Assembly: GCA_017979445.1 (NCBI GenBank)
Contig: CM030711.1
Span: 44,935,560 to 44,999,559 of the forward strand
Direction of reading: 5' to 3'
Length of the DNA stretch: 64,000 nucleotides
Source: Akebia trifoliata
Taxonomy: Eukaryota > Streptophyta > Magnoliopsida > Ranunculales > Lardizabalaceae
Below the pieces are notes generated by a model. The model ran no database searches, was not told the origin of the DNA, and worked only from the letters and a program-made list of their open reading frames with translations. The position numbers were made by a program, and so were the translations under genes. Below are positions 33,981 through 45,600 of the stretch, piece after piece; positions within the stretch are counted from its first letter, which is position 1, and each line of letters opens with the position of its first letter.

Positions 33981-34690
33981 AAAAAAAAATAAATAAATAA
34001 AATCAATCATGACCAACTGACTCGGCCGAGTTTTCAAAGTCTGGCCAATCTTACCGACTTTTTAGAAGTGTTAGTGCCAACTCGTTTTGCACTCTGATTT
34101 TATTCGACAGAGTTAATAACCATGCATGATGCAACTGCCCTGCTTTACAAACGTCTTTTACGCGGAAACACGCAAAAAGAAAGCACACACTCACACACTA
34201 CAAAGATTCTATAAGGAAAACTGATTCCTAAGAAACCTGTCCTAATTTCTGTTTACGTTGGACATTCCGTGTCCAACATCGTTGTACTCTAGAAAATAAT
34301 TGATAGCTAATAAATTAGCGACACGTAAGATAAGAATCTTCAAAAAAAAAGTTTCCACTGCCGACTGTCATCCAGTAATTTTTTTCTTACAGTGTACAAC
34401 TTATTTATTTTAAATACATCTTTGTCCCACTTCACGCTTCACCCTTAAAACGTTAAATAACGGACGTTTTGGTCTTCCAGTTTTTGACGTTTGACCGTTT
34501 CCGTTAGTCTCGCCCTTGAAATAGAAACCTCTCTGTGTCTGCCCATTCTTTCCCCAATTTTTTTTCCTTGTGTTTCTCTCTCTAAAAGCTCTTTCGATGT
34601 GGCTTAGATGATCTCTGCAGATCAATTAACTGAATTAGATTGTAAGAAAAACCACAAAAGAAATTGAAGGTAGAGAGATTAACAGAACAG

Positions 34691-37468
34691 ATGTGGAGAT
34701 CTTCGGCCATGACGTTGTTGAAGCAGAGTTTCTCAACTTCTGTACGATTCAGGAGAAATCCAATAGGTTTGAGGCGGAAGAACAATGAGAGTTGTTTCCG
34801 TACAGCTTTGTCTGCAAATTACTGTGTAGATGCATCAACGAAGGCATCGGAATCAGAAACAGACAAAAGCTGCATCGGTGGCGGGGAAGGTGAGCCGATA
34901 TCGTTCGCTGAGGCGAAGAAACTGATGAGGTTGGTTAATGTGGAGGCTTTGAAGAAGAAATTAGGTATGGAAGGAGACGAGGTGATCGGTTATTCAGAGC
35001 TTCTCAAGGCTTGCGAAAGCGTAGGCGTCGCTAGATCTCGTGATGAGGCGATCTCTTTCGCTCGAGTACTCGATGAGGCTGGTGTTGTTCTTCTCTTCAG
35101 AGATAAAGTCTATCTTCACCCTGATAAGGTAATCTAGATCTTGTAGGTTAGTGTGATCTTTTTTTATCTGAGTTTTAGTTTAATTTGTGATTTTTTTTAT
35201 ATTTTTATTTTAAAGGATTCGCTTTTCTTTATTAATTTTTTTTTTTTGGGGGTTTTGTTTTTGTTTGATAGTTGTGAACCTTTTCTTTTTGAGGGTTTTA
35301 ATGATTTTGTCTAGAGAAGGAGATTAAAGAAGAAAACTTTAAGGGGAACTGGGATGGTATGGTAGGGTCTCCCTTGTCTTTCTTTTTCAAGGTTCAAGTA
35401 ATGATTTGGTTGGTTTTCTCATTTCAAGTTCTTGTTGTGTCTTTCTTAATTGGTACGGATTTAAGTTTAATATAACTGTGGTCTTTGATTTCATAATGCA
35501 ACTTACATGATTTGTTGAATTAAGAATGTGTTTTTAAGTTGGGATTCTGCCATTGTCTAGCTCTAAACTTACATATGAACCGTTCAATTCAAACTGTTGA
35601 TTGATCTCTAGGGATGATCATTGTACAATTAATACCTAAATTGGAGGTTAGGGTGATTTTGGTAATTTATGTTTTGGGTATGTAACTTGTTCTAGCGTTA
35701 AGGGAGAGTGAAATTGAACACAGAAACTACGGTTTCAGGGTTTGGGAGAATTGTAGGAGAAATCCAAGGCTATAATTTCTTTCTCAGAGTTATTAGTGAG
35801 TTGTTGATGTATGCATTGACGAACCATGTAAATTTTGTTATGTGTTTTTGTCGCCTTAGTTGTTTTGTCGACACAGATCTGAAATGCTTTCTCATTGTTT
35901 GGGTCTAGCCCAGGCTTTCTCATTGATTGCTATTCAGGTCTCTCATCACCTTAACGGTATGCAATTGTGCACCATTGACATTAATCGAATGTTTCATCAC
36001 ACTCTTGAGTTATCTTACTAAAAGCGGCAAGAGTTTCCATGTGTATTAGTTGCAGTCTTGCATCAATGTACTTTAACAAGGTTGAAGCATCATCTTCAAA
36101 GCCTCATCGTCGTACTGTTAAAGTTGGGGTTTGGAAATAATTCAGCAAAGAAAAAATTCGGAAAACCCCCAGAAAAAGTAGGCAAACTCTGAAAAAAAAA
36201 GGAAAAATAAAATATATTATTAATTAGGAATAAAGATAGAGTCATGCTGGAGTGACTGTGTTTCACACTGTGGTGTTGTGGGGGTGAGCACATAACCATA
36301 GATGCTTTTCACTCATATCTCGAGGAAAGCATCTATGGTTCTGTGCACACACCTCCACGTCAGCACGGTGTGAAACGCAGTCACTCCTTCTTTTTCCTTA
36401 AGGAAAATCCTGGGTTGACTTTGGTTTTCACTGCGTTGATGTGATAGCCATAGATTTGTTTCCTTGAGATACGGGTAAAAACCATCTATGGTTATGTGCG
36501 CACCTCCATGTCAAAAAATAGATTTTGATACAAATTATAATCATTAAATAAAGTTACAAAACCATAATTTTGTTTTAAGTTCAAACTTTGATATTAATTC
36601 ATGGTGTTTGTGATTGTTTCAAAATTTTGGAATAAGTGGAATTATAACACTGATTGAAAGACTTGAAAATTAGTCTTGCATTTTTTTTTTGTTTCACACT
36701 ATCTTTGGTTAGTTGAACATAAAATGTTCAGTTTAATTCTAAGGTCATTTCTTCGACTAATTCTAGCGTCTTCATATCTGCTTCCAATACTTTGGGACTC
36801 AAGATTAAACAAACTGTTTTAATGAGTAAAAAAGAGTGGGGTAGGGGAGTTAGGTGGAAATGTTTTTCAATTAACCCCTCCTTGGATTCCTTGAATATTT
36901 AGTTTTCCTTTTCAAACTCATCCTGATTGCTTCACTTCATTCCATTTTTTTGTTTTTGTTCCAGGTGGTAGATCTGGTGAGAAGAGCAGTGCCCCTTGCT
37001 CTGACATCTGAAGATGATCCCAGAAAGGATGAACTGAAGAGCCTGCAAAAGAAGAAAGAAATGATTGACATGTTGGTGCACAGGCAGGTGCGTCGCATAC
37101 TATGGGCAGGGTTGGGTTTCTCTGTGGTACAAGTCGGGCTCTTCTTCCGTCTAACATTTTGGGAGTTTTCATGGGATGTCATGGAACCCGTTGCATTCTT
37201 TGCCACCACCACTGGCCTAGTGATTGGATACGCTTACTTCCTCTTCACGTCAAGAGATCCTACATACCAAGACCTGATGAAGAGGCTCTTCTTGTCAAGG
37301 CAACGGAGGCTGTTTAAGCAACACAATTTTGACATTCATAGATTCATTGAGTTGCAGAAACATTGTAAGTCACCACTCGATGTCACTACCACCACCACAC
37401 AATCAGAGGCAGAACTAGAATTTCAGGATGCCGTTCTTCATGAGAAACAGCCATCTTCGAGTGTTTGA
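34691..37468 (+). CDS. MCU: Mitochondrial calcium uniporter protein
   Basis: Pore subunit of the inner-membrane calcium uniporter, which lets Ca2+ enter the mitochondrial matrix down the membrane potential. Two exons, 34691-35128 (146 codons) and 36965-37468 (167 codons plus TGA), join in phase 0 to give 313 residues, the usual plant size. The first 50 or so residues are rich in Arg and Ser ([20 protein letters not shown]), as in a mitochondrial targeting peptide. The N-terminal matrix domain includes [21 protein letters not shown] coiled coil ([17 protein letters not shown]) precedes TM1 ([17 protein letters not shown]). The selectivity filter WDVMEP is at residues 216-221, followed by TM2 ([12 protein letters not shown]) and the conserved [18 protein letters not shown]. 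The start chosen is the first ATG in frame; M7 is an alternative. The 1.8 kb intron carries a foldback MITE. Confidence 0.95.
36241..36390. mobile_element. Foldback MITE (GTCATGCTGG family) in the MCU intron
   Basis: Left end GTCATGCTGGAGTGACTGTG, right end CGCAGTCACTCC. The centre has CCATAGATGCTTTTCACTC and its partner AAAGCATCTATGG. A partial related copy follows at about 36430-36520 (ATAGCCATAGATTTG / CCATCTATGGTTATG). Confidence 0.8.
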
Positions 37469-38265
37469 TACATCATTATAAAAACTATTTGTATATTAAT
37501 GACCCATTCCTCCCTTCCGTCCCCCTTAGACACAAACAGCTAATTTTGCTAGAGAATGATGGCAAGTGGTCATTGTGTCGGTCAAGATGCTAACCAAACA
37601 CAGAATAATTGCTGGTCTGTTTGTTGTTGGTCCCAAATGCAACTCAGAGATGGATGTTGCGTTTCAATTTTGTAACATTGACTGGTTTACAAGTTTTACC
37701 GGATGACTTCATTTTGTATTCTTATATACAATCCATCGATGATAGAAAATTTGAATTGTCAAACGTGTTAATTAATTATTGTGTTATGAGGTAACCCTTT
37801 AGTTTATACCTTTTATATCCCAATGGAGACCTCTAGTTTTCTCTTTATTTGCACCTTTTTGCAACCAAAACGAGAAGAAACACCACCACCCCATTGTTGC
37901 CCCATTGGATTTCTCTCTTCATCCTCTCTACCCTTTCCAATGTCGAGGAATGGCCAAGTGTAGTTTTTGCAAATAATTGTGTTTGTGGAAATAATTGGCA
38001 AGGATTAAAGAATGGTCTTGTTTCCGAGCACCAGCATCTGACACTTAAATTGACAAGTATTTCAAAATAGGGAAATTTGTCTGAGCACATAAATTAGTGA
38101 GTCAAAGTGTTGGAAAAGAAGAATTGCGAAAGCAATGTTAAATTAGAGAGAGGAGAAGATAAAGATTGATCTCCGAGGCATTTTGAAGTCAACTCTCTTT
38201 AAACGTTATTTGCTCCTTTCTGGTTAGAAATGCGACAGCAAATTGGATTAATAGGAAGTCATACT

Positions 38266-38443
38266 GGAATGACCACAAGATTGGACCTCATAATGCACAT
38301 CTTGACGTGAAAGTAGATAGGAACCATAGATACTATTTCACTCATATCTTGAGAAAAAGCATCTATGATTCCCATACACTTTCACGTCAGGGTGTGCTGT
38401 GCAATGTGAGGTCCAAATCTTAAGGTCACTTCAGCAATATTCT
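38266..38443. mobile_element. Foldback MITE of the GTCATGCTGG family
   Basis: Left end AGTCATACTGGAATGACC, right end GGTCACTTCAGCAATATTC. The inverted inner arms include TTGGACCTCATAATGCAC / GCAATGTGAGGTCCAA and the ACGTGAAAGT / ACTTTCACGT pair. Confidence 0.75.
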
Positions 38444-40019
38444 AGTAAATATGTGTCTAGATACAATGAAGCCTAGTTCCTCTATCGTATCTGACTGGGT
38501 GCACCACAACGACTCCTCACCCTTACATTGATTGTTCATAAATAATCAGATTCTACCATCCAACACAAATCATATTGCTCTTGGGGTCTCCCTTACATTG
38601 ATTGTTCATCTAGGAACAACCTCCATAAAGTTTGACCATACTGTTTGGAAATTTATAAAATGGAGTGACGATAATTGTCATTAAATAAAGTCCATTATAA
38701 TGGCAATTTGATAATTCAACTAAATGAAGGCCATTTTGAAAAAAAAAAAAAAAAATACAACTTTATTTTGTGATCCATCAATAAAATGAATTTTATCAGG
38801 AGAGATACCATATCTTGTGATTCGTGGGCATTGCCCTATGATCAACCATTTAACAACATGGGTCGACATCAAAGTTAAAAAACTTCAGTATATATATATT
38901 TTTAACAGCCCCATGAACTTGGAGAACGGACCCTCCTATTAAGGGGACTACTCCCTTTGGTCTTGTATCGATGCTTTGAGAGCTGATCCTTCTTTAATCC
39001 CTACTCCTAAATAATAAAACCCACTCCTAGTATATTTGAAACCCTCTCTCCACAAAGAATCTCACCCCGTCCATTATGATACATATTTTTTTCTTTCTCA
39101 AACAAATAATGATCCTTTATTTTATTTGAAACAATGATTGTAATGAAAAATTGACAATTATTGTAATTTGGAGACAAAAAATGTGAAATCGTGGCAAATT
39201 TAATACTTAAAAACATAATCAATAATAATATTGATGAGAATTATTATTATTATAATTAGGTATCCTTGTAGGCAATGGACCATGACCGTATCTAGGCTTT
39301 GCCCAGTCCATAGACCATGGTCTTGTCCAAAGACTAGTCCTGGGGCACGTGTGCCCACACAAGTGGTCCTTGAGGAATTCATGCTCATATTGAATATCAA
39401 ACTCACGATCTATGGGCATTAATTGCTTGTCAACCTCGAAATTGCCATTGAGCCCCTCGAGGTTATAGATGAGAATTATTTGGTTGTAACTAAGTCGAGG
39501 TTGTGGGTAAAATAGCAACGTTAGTGATATTAGTCAAGTCATAATAATTAGAAAAATAAATGCAATCAAGCCATGGGTACATGATGAGTGAAAAACATGA
39601 CTAACTTATGGACCGTAATGAAGTCGTAATTGTTTTTTGTTAAGTTACACACTAATTAATTAAATAGATTTATTTTCTTAAATATTATGAACTTCAAAAT
39701 GTAAAAGAATTTTTCTTCTTCTTTAGAGACAGCAATTGGTGACAAAATAAGTAAATTAAAAAGAAATGAATCACACTCCCAAAGTGCTCCACACCCTAAG
39801 AAACTTTTGAACTTCGTACTATCGCACATGCACTTGCTCCAAGCTCTCATTAAGCCCATGTGTAATGGACATATATGTTTATAGAATCTGTCTTGTATGT
39901 GTCAGGTCATGTGCCATTGTAAAATGGGCGTCAAGTGTCCAAGTACATATGTGTTTTTGCTAATGAGCTAACTTATTGGACTTTATAAATAGGATTAGGC
40001 CTCCGTTAAGTTCAGTATG

Positions 40020-40728
40020 ACTAGGGTCGCAACTTGGGCGGTTGGGGATCAACCTGCGCCTAACCCTAACTTTATAAACACTAATCCACACCCATGCCCA
40101 ACCCGACCTGTGGTGTGAAATGCTCAACCCGAACCCAACTCAAGCTGGGTTGGTTCGGTTAATTCATTTCTCATTAACACTAGGTAATTTAGTATTAATG
40201 AGGGTTTATACAAAGATAATTGGCATGTAAAAAAACTTAAAATTTACAATTTTTTGTCCTAAAAATGTGTTTCAAAATTTTGTATAAATAAAATTATAAA
40301 GAAATTAAAACAAGAAGAATAAAAAGATTAACTAAAATAATCATTTTTATTGTTAATTGTAAGTTCCAACAAAAGAAAAATATTTAAAATTTTAATATAA
40401 TCATTGTGTGATGATATGGAATTACACTTAAACAAAAGCATTAATAACAAAGCAATTATTTATTTTATGAGAATAATTACTTATTATTTTTAATATATAG
40501 ATTAAAAAAAAAGCATACATATTGAAATACTTTTAAATTATTATCATATTAAGTTCGGGTTCGGGCAAATCGGGTTGGTCGATACCTATACCCAAACTCA
40601 ACCTGATTTGGGTCAGACATTTTTTTTTATTGCTCAAACCCAAGCTAACTATGCCCAAACCGAACCCAAGGTCAGGTTCAATCCAGCGGATTTGGGTTTG
40701 GTCCGATCAAGTTGCAATCCCAACTATG
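40020..40728. mobile_element. Likely TIR element with GGGTCGCAACTTGGG-type ends
   Basis: The left part contains CTAGGGTCGCAACTTGGG and GGTTGGTTCGG; the right part contains TTCGGGTTCGGGCAAATCGG and ends near ATCAAGTTGCAATCCCAAC. The interior is AT-rich and non-coding. The ends are only imperfectly inverted, so the limits are approximate. Confidence 0.45.
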
Positions 40729-41054
40729 ACTCGCCTCAAATTTGATATTTCTTAAGGAGGGATATTGATTTGGTGCCCAAGCCCCATCTTCACTAGGACG
40801 TGACAAGCATATAATCAAGCCAATGTGTCCCATACATACGTATGAGATACCTTGTAACAAATCATCATATTAATCAAATTCTCTATGGGCTTTGTTGTAT
40901 CTTCATTGCCTTTTCGTATTGCTTTGCATGTGTGTGTGTTTGAGTTTTACCAGGTTTTTTTTTAGCTCGAAGTCTTCAAGTGCTGCATGGTAAACTATCT
41001 CAAAGTGTGACATACTCCTACTCTCAAAATTTTCAAGTAATATATTAAAAATAA

Positions 41055-41200
41055 GAGTCGTGCTAGAGTAACATTGAAATGTACATTGTGGGGAACATTT
41101 TTGAAGTGATCACGATGAAAGCTTCTATGGTTCTGACACACATCTACGTCATAAATGTACCCTACAATGTACATTTTAATGTTACTTCAACATTATCCTA
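41055..41200. mobile_element. Foldback MITE of the GTCATGCTGG family
   Basis: Left end GAGTCGTGCTAGAGTAAC, right end GTTACTTCAACATTATCC, with arms TGAAATGTACATTGTGGGG / CCCTACAATGTACATTTTA. Confidence 0.75.
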
Positions 41201-41272
41201 AAAATAAATATGTTTCCTAGGGATTAGCATAAATTTCATAGTGACTGATTCCATAGAGAATCTTTAAGAAAT

Positions 41273-41434
41273 GAGTCATGCTGGAGTGACATTAAATTTG
41301 ACATCGTTTCACACATTGCTGATGTGGAGGTATGCACATAATCATAGATGCGTTTCACTTGTATCTCGATGAAAAACCTTCACATCAGCAATGTGTAAAA
41401 CGATGTCAATTTTAATGTCACACTAGCATTTTCC
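41273..41434. mobile_element. Foldback MITE of the GTCATGCTGG family
   Basis: Left end GAGTCATGCTGGAGTGAC, right end GTCACACTAGCATTTTCC, arms ACATCGTTTCACACATTGC / GCAATGTGTAAAACGATGT. The loop region contains CATAGATGCGTTTCACTTG. Confidence 0.8.
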
Positions 41435-41483
41435 TTAAGAAATATTTTTAGGCAAGTGTAACTTCTATCCAAAATCTTTACTA

Positions 41484-41820
41484 AGGCTATGCTTGGGATG
41501 ACAGAAGTGGAGATAAGAGAAGAGGAGAGAAACTCAATTTCTCTCCACCATGTTTGGATTGATAGTAGAGAATTAGGGATAATTTTGGAATTTTAAAATA
41601 TTTGGAAAGAGATTTAGGGGCAGAGTTGAAATTATAAAATATTTTAAAAAGGCTTTCTATCCATTTCTCTCATCTTCTCTTTACTTTTGCAGAGAGAAAA
41701 AATCTCACCTATTTTTCCCTTCTCTTCTCTCCCCACTTAACAATCCAAACAAGAGAATTTGAGAGACTCATTTATTTTATCTTCTCTTCTCACATTTCTC
41801 TCAATTCAAACAGAACCTAA
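41484..41820. mobile_element. hAT-like MITE, about 340 bp
   Basis: Left end AGGCTATGCTTGGGATGAC, right end CAATTCAAACAGAACCTAA, resembling the common plant hAT end that reads TAGGCTNTGTTTGG. Purine-rich and pyrimidine-rich subterminal stretches (AGAGGAGAGAAA / CTTCTCTTCTCTCC) are inverted partners. Confidence 0.55.
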
Positions 41821-41892
41821 TCCTAAAAAACCTGTCTTTTATCTTCCCATCTGGGTCATCCATGGGACACTTTGGTATCTAATATATTAACA

Positions 41893-42015
41893 GTCCAACT
41901 AGTCTTACTGAGTTAGTAAGGATTCCCCCCTTACTAAGGGTCCCCAGACTCACCTTTGGCATCTAACCATGATCGGATGCTTCAAGTTGTAGAGGAAAAA
42001 ATTCTATGAGATTAA

Positions 42016-42089
<74 letters not shown>

Positions 42090-42318
42090 ATTTATCATTA
42101 AATTTTAATTTAAATTTACGAGTTCTATGGAATTTCGATAGCCATCCATTAGTGTTAGCAAAAGTAGGTGTGGCAATTGAATCTCTTTCTCTCTTGTTTT
42201 TTGATTTAATTTTTCCAAGAAATCTATAGGGTTATGGTGTTAGATTCCCATTGTGGTAATCCATTTTAGCAAAATGACCCTTAGTAAGACTTATAATCTT
42301 ATTAAGCTAGTAAGAAAA
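41893..42318. repeat. Repeat bounded by TTAGTAAGG motifs, containing (TA)n
   Basis: GAGTTAGTAAGGATTCC at the left and CCCTTAGTAAGAC...CTAGTAAG at the right, with a TA tract at 42017-42090 in the middle. Similar sequence (ATGCCA, TCTATGAGATT, TTAAATTTTAATTTAA blocks) is found near 2700-2890 and 30480-30830, so it is a dispersed repeat of unknown class. Confidence 0.45.
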
Positions 42319-42610
42319 GTGTTTTTCATATAGTAATACCCTAAAACAGTCCCAAATTACTTTTTGTCGTTTCAGCATTTTACTTAATAAAATAATCAAA
42401 AGCAGAAGATGGAGAAAAAAAGAAGAAGTTAAAAGACAGTTAAGCAGATGGATGAGAAAAGAGAGCATCACTGTCGTCTTTTTTTAGGCAAATTCACACA
42501 CAACGCAACTCACTTTCCTCTGTTTTTCCTCACTCCGTGTGTGACTGAGAGCGTATTTTAGATCGAGCAAGCGAGAGAGAGAGAGAGAGAGAGAGACGAA
42601 GTGGTGATAT

Positions 42611-45600
42611 ATGAAGGGAGGGGTCTCTTCTTATTCTGTTACAGCGAAGAGAGGATGGAGAGGGCTTGCGATTGCAGTTCTTTGCCTCGTTATCCTCTCT
42701 ATGCTCGTTCCCCTCGTTTTCTTACTTCGCCTCGATAAAGGTTTTCTTTCAACTGGTTCGTCTCTCTCTATTTCTCTCTCTAGATCTGATAATTCTTACT
42801 CTCCTTTTTAATTTAATTCTCCAATCTTCTTTGGATCTGCAGGATTTGTTACCGAAGATCGAAATTCTCCTCAGGTGAGGAATCTCTTTTTTGATTCGAC
42901 GGCATTTCTGGATTTTTTCTTCTTTTTTGTTTTTGATTTTTGTTAAGTTGATGAAATCTCAATCTTTTTGTTTTTTATTTTATTTTATTGAGAATCAGAA
43001 TGGATTTAAAACTTACGATCCGCTGGACCACAATGACTCTCGGAACCACTTGCAGGTGATATTTGCAAATTTTGCTGGTTTGATGTTTTTGTCTGTTTTC
43101 TCGATTTGTTATTATTTGATATTTTGGATCTTTGCAGGATGATAACTCGGCACACATTGATGATCTGATGAGGAGATTGGAGCCGTCATTGTCGAAGGTT
43201 CCTTTCTTACCGATCTGATGATTTTCCTTCCTGATTTTACATTAACATTTTGATTTTTCGTTGAGGAAATCGAACACATTTTAAATATCTGACAAAAAAA
43301 AAATCTTAGATCTGCTACTGAGGTCATGCTTGTTATCATTAAGCTTGTAAATCTGCAATCAACAATTCAGTTAGGTTTTAGTTCCAACAAGAAGTGTTTG
43401 TTGCAATGCAAATATTACCTAGTATTGCTCAAGAGCATGTTCTCGTCCGTACTCATCCACAGGGGCGTTCTACTTCTAGTTGAATTCTGAATCTAAGATC
43501 ATACTTGTGTCTGTATATGTGATATATGCTTGGCCAACACATTGCCTACGGTGTGTCAATTGGCCTTGATGATAGGATTTTCATTCAAGTGCATGACTGG
43601 TATATAAGAGGCGAAATTGTAAGGTTATGAAACCTTTATTTTTTGAAATTCGTTAGTTCACTTTCTATGAGAAAAATATCCAAGACGTTTGCAAGGCTAT
43701 TCCTCTATTCTTTTCTTTTTTTGGGATGTGTTGGTCGGAAGATACAGTTGTGGATTTCATATTAGAGGATTACAAACACGATTCTACTCTATTCTAGTGG
43801 GCTAATCAAGTTACAAATTTCAGATCTTTGCTTTCGTTTATGAGCCCTCTTCTTGAGTGCTTAATCCTGTCATCAAGGCCAACTTATGGCCATCTCCGGG
43901 GATTGAGATTACCATTTTGGATCCAGCTAATTGCCAACTATTGTTATCTTCTGTCCTCCACCTACTTTTGAAGTTACTGATGTTGGGGGTCAAGGACGGA
44001 GCTAGGATTTTGCTCACTTGGAGGCAACTAAGTGAAAAATTTTGTGGGGGCAATAGCAGCGAACCGCAGTTGTCTGTCACAATAGCTGATAAATCTTTAT
44101 AGAGTTTGAAAATTCTTTTGGGGGCAAGTGCCCCCATTTCCCCCACTGTAGATCCGCCCATTGGGGGTGGAATGATTTTGTAATCTATGAAGGTGATGGT
44201 AATAATCGTGATAAGGAGCAAAAACTAAAGATGATGAAGGAAATGAAGATCTTGAGCTGTGTTGTCAGCGGAAAGGCTGAAGTTGATAACAATCTATGAA
44301 GGATCTTTGTCTATCACATTGACATTGTTGGGTTCAAGGGAAGGACCCACTAGTAGGGGGGAAAAACTTAAGAACATAATGAGATGGGCTTTTTTTGTGT
44401 GTGTGGGTGGGTGGGGGGGGGGGGGGGGGGGGGGGGGCTAGATCAAGAATGGTGTGCATAAATCTCATGGGAGGGTAGTTGTGACTTATTAATACCCCAT
44501 GGGTCACATAGAGAATGACTCGTAGTGGATATGCTTATTAATTCTTGTTGCATAGATTTCACGAGATCACTTGGGAGCGAGTGTGGGTTATGATGTTCAT
44601 CTATTTCAGTGACTGCCGCCATGTACAATGCAACTGGCTAGTGTAGTGAACCACATACTCAAGGCTTCAATCATATCTCTGCCTTCTCATTTTAACCACT
44701 TTGTGTAGTCATCAAGCTCTTTTTAATAGTCCTTTTTTCTGCTTTCTACCATTGAGACTGGTGTCACTTTTGGTTATTCGCACCCATTGCAAATCAAACA
44801 GTTGTGTGATTACATTAAAAAGGGTGTCAAAATAAGATAAACGAGAGTATGTATGCATGATGTTTCCATGTGTTTTCTCATTTAAAGTTTATTTGGGGCA
44901 GCGAGCAACAGGAACATTCATGATAAAGCAGAGGACTGTAAGAAGTGTAACTAGTGGAGAGGGATTTTTATAGAAAGGCTATCTTGTTGAGAGAGATTCA
45001 ATATGGAACTTCTCATTGATTGAGACTCCATTCAAAACATATCTTTAAATAATTAATTCTCATTATTAATTACATGTAGGATTACATATGAGGTAATTGT
45101 TCATATTTCACCACCCATTTTGGCATTCAAATTAATTCCTACTTCCTGGTGTGGATGAGTGTTTCAGCAGGACTAATTCAAACGGCTATTCATATTTAAC
45201 TGATCTTTTTCTCTTGTCTAATGCCATATTGCTACTAATCTTGTCTGGGTAGCACTATTTTCATGCTGATAGAGCTTATATTAAATTCATGGTTGAAATA
45301 GATTTCATGTTTTCTTAAAATAAAGTTTGAGTTATTCATGTATCAGGATGTTATTGAGAACTTTGTGAAGGAAGCTGCAAATGACACAGTCAACAGGGGG
45401 ACCGTGCAAATCACCTCAGAACCAAAAAATGGTGTCAATGGAATTAGTTTATAAGCATTTTACTGAAATTTTGGTTCTTTTTGTCTTTATGAAATTTCCA
45501 TGAACCTCTGCTCACTTTTTATTGTACGCAGGTCGTCCTGTGTTGCCAGATGTGCCAAAGTCGCTCCCTGATACAAAAGTAAGCTTTTTTTTTTCCAAAT

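Larger units (their letters stand above)
37469..42610. other. Intergenic region between MCU and GAUT7
   Basis: No gene recognised in about 5.1 kb. It starts with the MCU 3' UTR and holds several small transposons listed separately, an A-run at 38739-38755, and a (TA)n tract at 42017-42090. Just before GAUT7 there is a GA-dinucleotide run at 42572-42596, typical of plant 5' leaders. Confidence 0.65.

Noticed and set aside
44259..44441. ORF ending in poly-Gly
   Set aside because: Produced by the 25-base G run inside a GAUT7 intron.
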